A DNA stretch of 5,582 nt from Pseudomonadota bacterium (GTDB taxonomy: Bacteria > Pseudomonadota > Alphaproteobacteria > Rhizobiales > Rhizobiaceae), in assembly GCA_023387775.1 (NCBI GenBank), contig JAEWHN010000010.1:1-5582 (forward strand), read 5' to 3'. Below, in pieces: positions 1 to 5,380 of the stretch. The number at the start of each line of letters is the position of its first letter. The stretch's first letter is position 1. Below the pieces are notes generated by a model that was not told the origin of the DNA, searched no databases, and saw only the letters and a list, made by a program, of their open reading frames with translations. Both the position numbers and the translations under genes were made by a program.

Positions 1-86
1 GCCTCCAGCGGCATGATCTCGCGCTCGACGAAGTCGGCGATGCGTGCGCGATAGTCTTCGGTGCGGGCAGGAATCTCGAAATTCAT
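1..86 (-). CDS. Acyl-CoA dehydrogenase, N-terminal fragment (cut by window edge)
   Basis: Only the first 28 residues are inside the window, starting MNFEIPARTEDYRARIADF and ending near IMPLE. This pattern (short Phe/Pro start, a charged amphipathic helix, then E-x-x-x-PLE) is the usual beginning of the acyl-CoA dehydrogenase N-terminal helical domain. These FAD enzymes oxidise acyl-CoA to trans-2-enoyl-CoA in the cytoplasm. The ATG lies 8 bases after the TGA of the upstream SDR gene on the same strand, so the two are almost certainly co-transcribed. There is no strong ribosome binding site in the 8-base gap, so translational coupling to the SDR is likely. The FAD-binding and catalytic Glu regions lie outside the window, and the substrate cannot be inferred. 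Confidence 0.72.
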   Translation of the reverse strand, partial: MNFEIPARTEDYRARIADFVEREIMPLE

Positions 87-94
87 GGGAGCGC

Positions 95-850
95 TCACAA
101 GGATGAAACGAGGTGGCCGCCATCGACTTCGATGGTGGAGCCGGTCATGAAGCTGCCGGCGGCGGAGGCAAGCAGAAGCAGCGCGCCGTCGAGTTCTTCC
201 GGCTTGCCGAGACGGCGCTGCGGGATGCGCCTGATGAGCTGCTGCCCGGCCTCGGAGGAGAAGAACTCGCGGTTGATGTCGGTCTCGATATAGCCGGGGC
301 AAAGCGCGTTGACGCGGATGCCGTCGCGCGCCCATTCAAGCGCCAGCGCCTTGGTGAGCTGGATGACACCAGCCTTGGAAGTCGCATAGGCGCTCAGATT
401 GCCGGCGACGCGGTGGCCGAGGATCGAGGCGATGTTGACGATTGCTCCGCCATGGCCGGCCTGCCTCATGCCGCGCGCCACCGCCTGGGCGACCACGAAC
501 ACGCCTTTCAGATTTGTGTCCAGCACCTTGTCCCATTCCGCCTCGTCGAGGTCGAGCGCGCGGGCAGCGCCGCTGATGCCGGCATTGTTGACGAGAATGT
601 CGAAGCTCGCGCCGGCTTCCGCGAGTGCCGCGGCCACCGAGGCGCTGTCGGTCACGTCCATCTGGAGAGCCCGCGCGCTGCCGCCGGCGGCCTTTATCCT
701 TGCGCAAGCGTCTTGAAGTACCTCCCGCCGGCGGGCGGCGAGCGTGACGGACGCGCCGTAGCGGGCCAGAAGTTCGGAAAAGTGCAGGCCAAGCCCGCCG
801 GACGCCCCGGTGACGAGAGCCGATTTCCCTTTGAGATCGTCGAACAGCAT
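95..850 (-). CDS. SDR-family NAD(P)-dependent oxidoreductase
   Basis: A 251-residue classical short-chain dehydrogenase, the normal length for the family. Seen in the sequence: the Rossmann cofactor motif TGASGGLG at residues 14-21, NNAG at 88-91, the structural Asn113, catalytic Ser142, and the YATSK motif giving Tyr155 and Lys159. A PGYIETD segment after the active site and a C-terminal EVDGGH complete the fold. An Arg-Arg pair at about 40-41, after the second beta strand, favours NADP(H), though this is only suggestive. The start chosen is the ATG at 850, preceded by GAGGTGA. A TTG six codons upstream (868) is in frame but would lie upstream of this site. The gene leads an operon with an acyl-CoA dehydrogenase and is divergent from a TetR regulator, so it probably oxidises or reduces a hydroxyacyl- or ketoacyl-type intermediate. 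The exact substrate is not readable from the sequence. Confidence 0.93.
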   Translation of the reverse strand: MLFDDLKGKSALVTGASGGLGLHFSELLARYGASVTLAARRREVLQDACARIKAAGGSARALQMDVTDSASVAAALAEAGASFDILVNNAGISGAARALDLDEAEWDKVLDTNLKGVFVVAQAVARGMRQAGHGGAIVNIASILGHRVAGNLSAYATSKAGVIQLTKALALEWARDGIRVNALCPGYIETDINREFFSSEAGQQLIRRIPQRRLGKPEELDGALLLLASAAGSFMTGSTIEVDGGHLVSSL

Positions 851-855
851 GGCCT

Positions 856-862
856 TCACCTC
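856..862 (-). promoter_or_regulatory. Ribosome binding site of the SDR gene
   Basis: GAGGTGA on the minus strand, five bases before the ATG at 850. It decides the start codon: the in-frame TTG at 866-868 lies upstream of this site and is therefore unlikely to be used. Confidence 0.7.
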
Positions 863-868
863 AATCAA

Positions 869-890
869 AAAACGAGCGAGCGCTCGTTTT
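869..890. promoter_or_regulatory. Probable TetR-family operator (inverted repeat)
   Basis: The 8-bp arms AAAACGAG and CTCGTTTT pair perfectly around a 6-bp centre (CGAGCG). A second, overlapping perfect palindrome CGAGCGCTCG sits at 877-886. Palindromes of this ACGAGCG/CGCTCGT style between a TetR gene and its divergent target are typical TetR/AcrR operators. The site lies just downstream of the best minus-strand -10 candidate, so a bound repressor would block initiation of the SDR/acyl-CoA dehydrogenase operon. It also lies upstream of a weak possible plus-strand promoter for the regulator itself (TTGCAA 913-918, TATCTC 934-939, spacer 15). The binding protein is inferred from position only. 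Confidence 0.75.
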
Positions 891-891
891 G

Positions 892-918
892 TTTATTCGC
901 CCCACTCCCCTTTTGCAA
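892..918 (-). promoter_or_regulatory. Candidate promoter of the SDR/acyl-CoA dehydrogenase operon
   Basis: On the minus strand TTGCAA (913-918) resembles a -35 box, and AATAAA (892-897) a -10 box, with a short 15-bp spacer (16 if GTTGCA at 914-919 is taken). Transcription would start near 885, inside the inverted repeat at 869-890. This arrangement suits repression. The boxes are imperfect and the spacer short, so the call rests mostly on the fit with the operator. Confidence 0.35.
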
Positions 919-962
919 CACCGCAATTGCTGCTATCTCGACACCGTCGGCCGCGCAGAGAT

Positions 963-968
963 CGGAGG
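963..968 (+). promoter_or_regulatory. Ribosome binding site of the TetR-family gene
   Basis: CGGAGG lies four bases before a GTG at 973. It supports that GTG as the start over the upstream in-frame TTG at 889, which falls inside the operator, and over later GTG codons. Confidence 0.55.
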
Positions 969-972
969 CGAA

Positions 973-1683
973 GTGAACCTGGCAAGACAACGGCAGTGGG
1001 CCAGTGCGTTTTCAACCGAGGCGCTGTGCGAACGCATTCTCGCGCGGCACCGCGATGCGGTGCGCGTGCAGAAGCCGCATATCGCCGTCGCCAATCTCGC
1101 CCGCATCATCGAAGCGACGCTGAAACTGTCGAACAAGCAGGGGTTCCACGCCACCAGCCTGCGCGATCTCGCACAGGCCTCGGGCCTCAGCATGGGCGGG
1201 CTCTATTCCTACTTCGACAACAAGACGACGCTGCTGTCGATGATCCTGGGCGAGGTCTCGACCACGGTGAACGAGGTGCTCGGTGCGGCGCCCGAGGAGA
1301 TTGCCGCAGATCCGCCCGCCCACCTCAAATGGCTGATAGAAACCCATATCCGCCTGACCGAGGCGATGCAGCCCTGGTTCGTCTTCGCCTATATGGAAGC
1401 GAAGTCGTTTCCACTGGCCGAGCGCCGCATGGCGGTCGACAGCGAGGCGGCGACCGAAGAAATATTCGCCCGGGTGCTGAGGCAGGGCGTGGCTGGCGGC
1501 GACTTCGCCGTTGCAAACGTCGAACTCACCGCATCGCTGATCAAGCCCCTGTTGCAGGACTGGTACGTCAAGCGCGCCAAGTACCGGAAGCGCGGCACGT
1601 CGATCGACGCCTATATCGAGGCGGTGGCGACAATGGTTGAGGCGGCCGTCAGACCGGCTGGCGCCAACCGCGCCGCGGGATGA
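973..1683 (+). CDS. TetR/AcrR-family transcriptional regulator
   Basis: A 236-residue protein from the GTG at 973, which has CGGAGG just upstream. Residues about 41-91 form the TetR N-terminal DNA-binding domain. A first helix (ARIIEATLKLSNKQG) is followed by the helix-turn-helix TSLRDLAQASGLSMGGLYSYF at 61-81 and NKTTLL, the classic end of the domain. The remaining helical part (about 95-225) would bind ligand and dimerise; it shows no named motif and ends in an Ala/Arg-rich tail. The roughly 40 residues before the DNA-binding domain are longer than usual for the family. They could be real or mean that translation starts later, for example at the GTG codons for residues 30 or 32. The gene diverges from the SDR/acyl-CoA dehydrogenase operon across a palindromic operator, so it is most likely the local repressor of that operon, released by a pathway intermediate such as an acyl-CoA. 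The ligand is inference. Confidence 0.9.
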   Translation: MNLARQRQWASAFSTEALCERILARHRDAVRVQKPHIAVANLARIIEATLKLSNKQGFHATSLRDLAQASGLSMGGLYSYFDNKTTLLSMILGEVSTTVNEVLGAAPEEIAADPPAHLKWLIETHIRLTEAMQPWFVFAYMEAKSFPLAERRMAVDSEAATEEIFARVLRQGVAGGDFAVANVELTASLIKPLLQDWYVKRAKYRKRGTSIDAYIEAVATMVEAAVRPAGANRAAG

Positions 1684-1948
1684 GCTCTGCGGACGCACCG
1701 TGAGCAGGACGACCCGACCAAGATCATGCCGGATCTTCTTTGCGGATACCGAGCAGGCGGCGTTCACGGCCCAGAACGTTGCCCAGGCGTCGACTTCTCC
1801 AACACCCACCTCAAGCGCCCGGGCAGCCCACCTTCACGCACATTCCGATCAATGCTCCCAAGTGCCCTTTCCAGCACTTCCAGCAAGCAGTGTCCTTGCC
1901 ACCCATCCGGAAACAGCCAACCGAAGGGCGCAATAGCGATGCTGGCCT
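1684..1948. other. Intergenic region between convergent genes, no gene recognised
   Basis: This 265-bp stretch separates the stop of the TetR gene from the stop of the EgtB-EgtD gene; the two converge here. Several short open frames cross it on both strands, but all are Arg/Pro/Ser-rich, match no family I recognise and have no convincing start signal. I looked for a stem followed by a T-run as a shared terminator and saw none. The lower coding quality suggests ordinary spacer or decayed sequence. Confidence 0.5.
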
Positions 1949-2959
1949 TTACAGGCGCCGCTGTTCTGGATGGTTGGCGGCATCGGTCTCGTTCGCGAGC
2001 ACATGGATCGAGAACCAGCCATCGCTGTCTGTCCAGACTCTGATCGGCCGCCAACCGGCCTCACGGGCGAGCGCCTGGAAGGCCGCCACTGTGTACTTAT
2101 AGCTGTTCTCCGTGTGGATCGTCTCGCCTTCCGCGAAATCAAACGAACAGCCGTCGACGGAGACGCGCTGGGCTGCGCGGCTTACGAGATGCATCTCGAT
2201 GCGCGAGTGCGCGCGGTCGAAAAACGCCCGATGCTCGAATGAGCCGAGATCGAAATCGGCGCCGAGCTCCCGGTTGATACGGGCAAGCAGGTTGAGGTTG
2301 AAACGGGTGGTCACGCCGGCAGCGTCGTTATAGGCGGCGTGGAGGACGGCCTCGTCCTTTACGAGGTCAACCCCCACGACCATCACCGCGTCCGCGCCGA
2401 GGCTCAGGCCGGCATGATGAAGGAATGCAGTCGCGTCCGGCGGATCGAGATTGCCGATCGTGGAGCCTGGAAAGAAGCCGACCCGCGGCATCGTCCGAAG
2501 GCTCGCCGGCAGGTCGAAGGCTCTCGTGAAGTCGGCGGCGACCGGCAGCACATTCAGGGACGGAAATTCGCGCCGCAAGGCTTCGGCCTGTTCCTCCAGA
2601 AACTCGGCGGCGATATCGACGGGCACATAGGCGGAGAGCTCTCTTGCCGCACGCAGGACAATGCGCGTCTTGGCACTCGAACCATTGCCGAATTCAACGA
2701 GCGCCCTGCCTGCCGGCAACAGCTTGGCGATTGCCTCGGCGTTCTCGGCGAGGATGCCGCGCTCCACTCGGGTCGGGTAATACTCCGGGAGCTGCGTGAT
2801 CTCCTCGAAAAGACGCGAGCCGGCCATGTCATAGAAATATTTCGAGGGGATGCGCTTCGGCCTTGCCCGGAGACCCGCCACGACATCGGCCGCGAAATCG
2901 AAGGTCGTCCCGCCCTCCGTTTCGGCAGGGCGGGCTTTTCGTGCGGGAGCAACTGTCAT
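1949..2959 (-). other. egtD: EgtD part of the fusion (residues 426-761)
   Basis: From the internal Met426 this part would be a 336-residue protein, close to the length of free EgtD (about 320). Seen: KYFYDMAGSRLFEEIT then QLPEYYPTR (465-489), where Tyr468 and Tyr485 match Tyr39 and Tyr56 of the mycobacterial enzyme; the SAM-binding glycine motif VEFGNGSSAKT at 513-523; PGSTIGNL at 589-596, with Gly590, Thr592 and Asn595 matching Gly161, Thr163 and Asn166; and HTENSYKYT (707-715), with Glu709 and Ser711 matching Glu282 and Ser284 that hold the histidine substrate. These equivalences are from memory of the published EgtD structure. The glycine loop reads FGNGSS instead of the commoner LGSGxS, a mild change. 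The first 20 residues are Ala/Pro/Lys-rich and would serve as the inter-domain linker in the fusion. Confidence 0.93.
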
Positions 2960-4234
2960 TGCCGCCTTGTCGGGATGATCGACGAGGCGCAGTCCGGTGA
3001 ATTGCCAGCGCGCCTGGGGGACGAAGAAATTGCGATAGCTATAGCGGGCGTGACCTTCCGGCGTGGCAAGCGAACTGCCGCGCAGCACCATCTGATTGAC
3101 CATGAACTTGCCGTTGTATTCACCAAGTGCACCGGGCGCCGCGCAATAGCCGGGATAGGGCAGATAGGCGCTGCGCGTCCACTGCCACACGTGGCCGAAG
3201 GCATCGTCGAGCATACCGCTGCGCGCCGCCACTTCCCATTCCGCTTCGCTCGGGAGGTGCTTGCCGGCCCAGCGGGCAAACGCGTCCGCTTCATAATAGC
3301 TGATGTGGCAGACTGGCAGGTCGGGATCGACGGGCTCGAGACCGGCGAACGTCAATCTGGACCAGGCGCCGTCGACCGCGCGCCAGTAGCCAGGCGCTTT
3401 CCACCCTTCCGCCTGGACCGCCGTCCAGCCGTCCGAGAGCCAGAGCGTCGGCGTCTCATAGCCGCCATCGGCCATGAAGTGCATCCACTCACCATTCGTG
3501 ACAAGCCAACGGGCGATCCGTATCGGACCGACCAGCACCCGATGCGCAGGGCCTTCATTGTCATAGGAAAAGCCGTCGCCATCATGTCCGATGGTGTGGA
3601 TTCCTTCCGCGAGTTCGGCGAACGCGCCGGCCTTGCCCGCAGTCTCCGGCCAACGCCAGCCGGCATCATATGTCGGCAGCACCGGATTCTGTGCGAAGGC
3701 ATGCAGTATGTCGGTCAGCATGAGTTCCTGGTGCTGCTGCTCATGATGAAGCCCGATCTCCAGAATCGGACAGACCGTTGCAAACAGCTCATCGTCGGCC
3801 GCGGTGATGAGGGCGCTGACGGCCGCGTCGACATGCTGCCGGTAAGCGGTGACTGTCTCGACATCCGGACGGGTGATCAGTCCCCGCCTCGGTCGCTCGT
3901 GGCGCGGCCCGGCGCTGACGTAATAGGAATTGAACAGGAAGGGGAAGCGCTCGTCGAAAACGCGGTAGTTTGCCGCGTATGGCACTAGCAGAAACTGCTC
4001 GAAGAACCAGGTGACATGGGCGCGATGCCATTTGATCGGGCTTGCATCGGGCATGGACTGGACGACTTGGTCCTCGGCGGAAAGCGGCGCGGTGCGCCGC
4101 TCGGTCTCGGCCCGAACGGCCTCATAGGCTGCGAGCCAGCCTGCGCGCGACCCGGACGCTGATCGCTGCCGGATCGGCTCCGATGTGCTCGGCGGATCGG
4201 ATCGCTTTGTTACGCCAGACGGGGCGGCAGGCAT
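1949..4234 (-). CDS. egtBD: EgtB-EgtD fusion: ergothioneine sulfoxide synthase plus histidine N-alpha-methyltransferase
   Basis: A single 761-codon frame from ATG 4234 (GGAGG five bases upstream) to TAA 1949. Residues 1-425 are a complete EgtB: a DinB-like iron-binding domain, then a formylglycine-generating-enzyme/sulfatase-modifying domain. Residues 426-761 are a complete EgtD, a SAM methyltransferase. EgtD converts L-histidine to hercynine by three N-methylations. EgtB then joins hercynine to a thiol (cysteine or gamma-glutamylcysteine) with O2 on non-haem iron, giving the sulfoxide precursor of the antioxidant ergothioneine. Both halves have normal lengths for the separate enzymes and keep their active-site motifs. 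In most bacteria these are two adjacent genes; the fungal fusion Egt1 has the opposite order. The join still carries an ATGA overlap, so the fusion may have arisen from a small indel in an overlapping egtB-egtD pair. A sequencing indel could give the same picture. No egtA, egtC or egtE is visible nearby. Confidence 0.9.
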   Translation of the reverse strand: MPAAPSGVTKRSDPPSTSEPIRQRSASGSRAGWLAAYEAVRAETERRTAPLSAEDQVVQSMPDASPIKWHRAHVTWFFEQFLLVPYAANYRVFDERFPFLFNSYYVSAGPRHERPRRGLITRPDVETVTAYRQHVDAAVSALITAADDELFATVCPILEIGLHHEQQHQELMLTDILHAFAQNPVLPTYDAGWRWPETAGKAGAFAELAEGIHTIGHDGDGFSYDNEGPAHRVLVGPIRIARWLVTNGEWMHFMADGGYETPTLWLSDGWTAVQAEGWKAPGYWRAVDGAWSRLTFAGLEPVDPDLPVCHISYYEADAFARWAGKHLPSEAEWEVAARSGMLDDAFGHVWQWTRSAYLPYPGYCAAPGALGEYNGKFMVNQMVLRGSSLATPEGHARYSYRNFFVPQARWQFTGLRLVDHPDKAAMTVAPARKARPAETEGGTTFDFAADVVAGLRARPKRIPSKYFYDMAGSRLFEEITQLPEYYPTRVERGILAENAEAIAKLLPAGRALVEFGNGSSAKTRIVLRAARELSAYVPVDIAAEFLEEQAEALRREFPSLNVLPVAADFTRAFDLPASLRTMPRVGFFPGSTIGNLDPPDATAFLHHAGLSLGADAVMVVGVDLVKDEAVLHAAYNDAAGVTTRFNLNLLARINRELGADFDLGSFEHRAFFDRAHSRIEMHLVSRAAQRVSVDGCSFDFAEGETIHTENSYKYTVAAFQALAREAGWRPIRVWTDSDGWFSIHVLANETDAANHPEQRRL
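2956..2959 (-). other. ATGA overlap at the EgtB-EgtD junction
   Basis: On the minus strand the codon for Met426 forms ATGA. ATG (2959-2957) is in the fusion frame, and TGA (2958-2956) ends the +1 frame that runs through the 3' end of egtB. This is the standard stop/start overlap of coupled genes, located exactly where a free egtB would end and a free egtD would begin. It marks the old gene boundary. Confidence 0.7.
2960..4234 (-). other. egtB: EgtB part of the fusion (residues 1-425)
   Basis: The segment DASPIKWHRAHVTWFFE (63-79) holds His73 at the position of the first iron ligand (the W-x-x-A-H motif). GLHHEQQHQELMLTDI (161-176) gives His164 and His168, completing the three-His iron site described for EgtB. 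The C-terminal catalytic domain shows WLVTNGEWMHFM (243-254), HISYYEADAFARWAGKHLPS (310-329), EAEWEVAAR, FGHVWQWTRSAYLPYPGY (346-363), NGKFMVNQMVLRGSS and, at the end, YRNFFVPQARWQFTGLRL (400-417). The RNFF-P-QARWQF ending is the form I associate with many proteobacterial EgtBs, rather than the mycobacterial type, where an Asp and Arg in this region bind gamma-glutamylcysteine. Direct use of cysteine is therefore plausible but not shown. Sequence after residue 417 (VDHPDKAA) is a short tail leading into EgtD. Confidence 0.93.
2965..2968 (-). promoter_or_regulatory. Ribosome-binding-site-like AAGG before internal EgtD start
   Basis: AAGG lies five bases upstream of the internal ATG at 2959. 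The spacing is right for translation initiation, so a free EgtD could be made from the same mRNA in addition to the fusion. Four bases of match are weak on their own. Confidence 0.4.
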
Positions 4235-4239
4235 CAGCG

Positions 4240-4244
4240 CCTCC
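4240..4244 (-). promoter_or_regulatory. Ribosome binding site of egtBD
   Basis: GGAGG on the minus strand, five bases before the ATG at 4234. It decides the start in favour of this ATG over the TTG at 4246, which would lie upstream of it. Confidence 0.75.
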
Positions 4245-4272
4245 AATCGATTGAGCGCTTCGGGTCAGCACG

Positions 4273-4303
4273 ATTACAATGCCTCCCGACGAGATCCTGT
4301 CAG
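4273..4303 (-). promoter_or_regulatory. Candidate egtBD promoter
   Basis: Minus-strand CTGACA (4298-4303) matches five of six bases of a -35 box and TGTAAT (4273-4278) five of six of a -10 box. The 19-bp spacer is longer than ideal. Transcription would start about 30 bases before the egtBD ATG. Confidence 0.35.
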
Positions 4304-4366
4304 GAGAGGTGCACGCGGCCACGCCAGTAGGGCAGCCGCCCAATCTGTCGGCAATGTGGCCGTTCC

Positions 4367-4384
4367 CCTCACGACAGCGTGAGG
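4367..4384. repeat. Perfect inverted repeat (hairpin)
   Basis: CCTCACG and CGTGAGG, 7-bp arms with a 4-base loop (ACAG). No T-run follows on either strand, so it is not a standard terminator. It could be a weak transcript-end hairpin for the scpB-like operon, a protein site, or debris of the decayed insertion sequence nearby. Confidence 0.5.
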
Positions 4385-4470
4385 CGGCAGGTGATCTGCG
4401 CCGTTCAGCTTGATGTTGGTCGCCGGACCACGGCGATCCTCTCCCGCGCGACCACGCCATTTTTTCGGCC

Positions 4471-4518
4471 TTCCGCATTCTGTCCGTGGTCGACGATTGC
4501 ACGCGCGAGAGCATGGCG
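4471..4518 (+). pseudogene. Fragment of an IS3-family transposase (integrase core)
   Basis: The plus strand reads FRILSVVDDCTRESMA directly followed by a stop codon (TAG, 4519-4521). The pattern FRIL-x-VVDD-x-TRE is the hallmark stretch around the first catalytic-domain strands of IS3-family OrfB transposases (rve integrase core). The second Asp of VVDD is not in itself proof of activity. The frame stays open upstream (about 4387-4470), but those codons show no convincing transposase pattern, and nothing recognisable follows the stop. It is therefore a small relic of an insertion sequence, not a working element. I could not identify terminal repeats or a target duplication. Confidence 0.6.
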
Positions 4519-4681
4519 TAGTGATGATCAGTCCGAAGCGATACCGGCGACCTCATGGGCTTCGGCATGGCGTGGCAAGCCAGAAGACTAGCCGCCAAAG
4601 CGCCTCACGGGCTAATCTAGGCTACCCACGACGGATGATGCTCCCGACACAAACGAGCGTACGCGAACCTCGTCGACGAGG

Positions 4682-5380
4682 CTATTCGGAGCCCTCTCCT
4701 TCCAATAGCTCCACCGTGCCCGCAAAGGGTTGAGCCGCTCTTTCCTTCCGCCTGAGCAACCCCGCATCCTCCAGCCCTTCGATATCCGGCAAATCGCCCA
4801 GCGTCTCCAGGCCGAAGGCGGCAAGGAACTGTTTCGTCGTCACGTAGCTGTAGGGCGCGCCGGGCGTCGGGCTGCGCGGGCCCGAGGCGATGAAGCCGGC
4901 GCCGCGCAGCGCGCCGATCGTGTCGCGGGAGACCTCCTTGCCGAAGATCGTCGACAGCTCGCCGCGGGTGACGGGCTGGAAATAGCCAATAGCCATCAGC
5001 ACCATCGCCTCGAACTCCGAGAGCGCGGCGGCGGCCGAGCGGGTGGGCGCCGATGATGCGCGGATGGCGTCGGCGAAGCGGGGGCGGGTCCGATGCTGCC
5101 AGCCGCCGGCGACCGAAACCAGCTCATAGGGCCGGTCGCGCAGCTCTTGCCTGAGATCGTCGATCAGGAGGTCGATGCTGCAGTTTCTGCCGACCACGCG
5201 CGCCAATGTCTCGCGCGTGACCGGCTCGGCCGCGGCGAAGATCACCGCCTCGGCGCGCAGCATCCATTCGCGCCAGCGCAGCTCCGGCGGCAGGTCTTCC
5301 AGCTCGCGATCGAAGAGAACGTCGTGTTGCGGATCTTCGTCCGACTGCGTCTGTGCCGCGCTCGATCCGGCCATGGTCAC
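4682..5380 (-). CDS. scpB: ScpB-like SMC-complex subunit (accessory type)
   Basis: A 232-residue protein with the two winged-helix domains of ScpB, the subunit that with ScpA bridges SMC ATPases in chromosome segregation. Domain one (about 38-105) has LRAEAVIFAAAEPVTRETL and YELVSVAGGWQHRTRP. Domain two (about 118-187) has the conserved SEFEAMVLMAIGYFQPVTRG and the GAPYSYVTTKQF motif, followed by FGLETLGDLPDIE (189-201). The start GTG at 5380 overlaps the preceding stop as GTGA; an ATG two codons in (5374) is an alternative. No clear ribosome binding site precedes either, which fits translational coupling. The partner gene is not scpA but a DUF1403-like gene, a pairing I associate with rhizobial plasmids and islands. 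This is therefore probably an extra copy rather than the housekeeping scpB, and its actual partner is unknown. Confidence 0.88.
   Translation of the reverse strand: MTMAGSSAAQTQSDEDPQHDVLFDRELEDLPPELRWREWMLRAEAVIFAAAEPVTRETLARVVGRNCSIDLLIDDLRQELRDRPYELVSVAGGWQHRTRPRFADAIRASSAPTRSAAAALSEFEAMVLMAIGYFQPVTRGELSTIFGKEVSRDTIGALRGAGFIASGPRSPTPGAPYSYVTTKQFLAAFGLETLGDLPDIEGLEDAGLLRRKERAAQPFAGTVELLEGEGSE

Larger units (their letters stand above)
4235..4681. other. 447-bp intergenic region between scpB-like gene and egtBD
   Basis: Both neighbours are on the minus strand, so the region holds the 3' end of the scpB-like operon and the leader of egtBD. It contains the egtBD ribosome binding site and a possible promoter near 4273-4303, a perfect hairpin at 4367-4384, and a short transposase fragment at 4471-4518. 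The open frames crossing it are broken and of poor coding quality. No intact gene, tRNA or clear terminator was seen. Confidence 0.6.

Noticed and set aside
113..976. A 287-codon plus-strand open frame opposite the SDR gene
   Set aside because: It is a shadow of the SDR codons, runs through the operator and promoter region, and shows no domain.
1012..1809. A 265-codon minus-strand open frame opposite the TetR gene
   Set aside because: Most of it is the complement of the regulator's helix-turn-helix gene, with His/Arg-rich composition. The part beyond 1683 matches no family I know and has no good start signal.
2339..3988. A 549-codon plus-strand open frame antisense to egtBD
   Set aside because: It is rich in Arg, Gly and Ala with no recognisable domain, and mirrors the well-supported EgtB-EgtD coding strand. 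Long antisense open frames are expected in GC-rich DNA.
4122..4598. A 158-codon minus-strand open frame across the scpB-egtBD spacer
   Set aside because: It overlaps the egtBD start in another frame, has Arg/Ser-rich composition and no domain. The transposase fragment on the opposite strand explains part of it better.
4235..4681. Searched for a tRNA, riboswitch or CRISPR repeats in the long spacer
   Set aside because: No cloverleaf arms, repeated units or recognisable aptamer elements were seen; only the hairpin, the promoter-like boxes and the transposase relic stood out.
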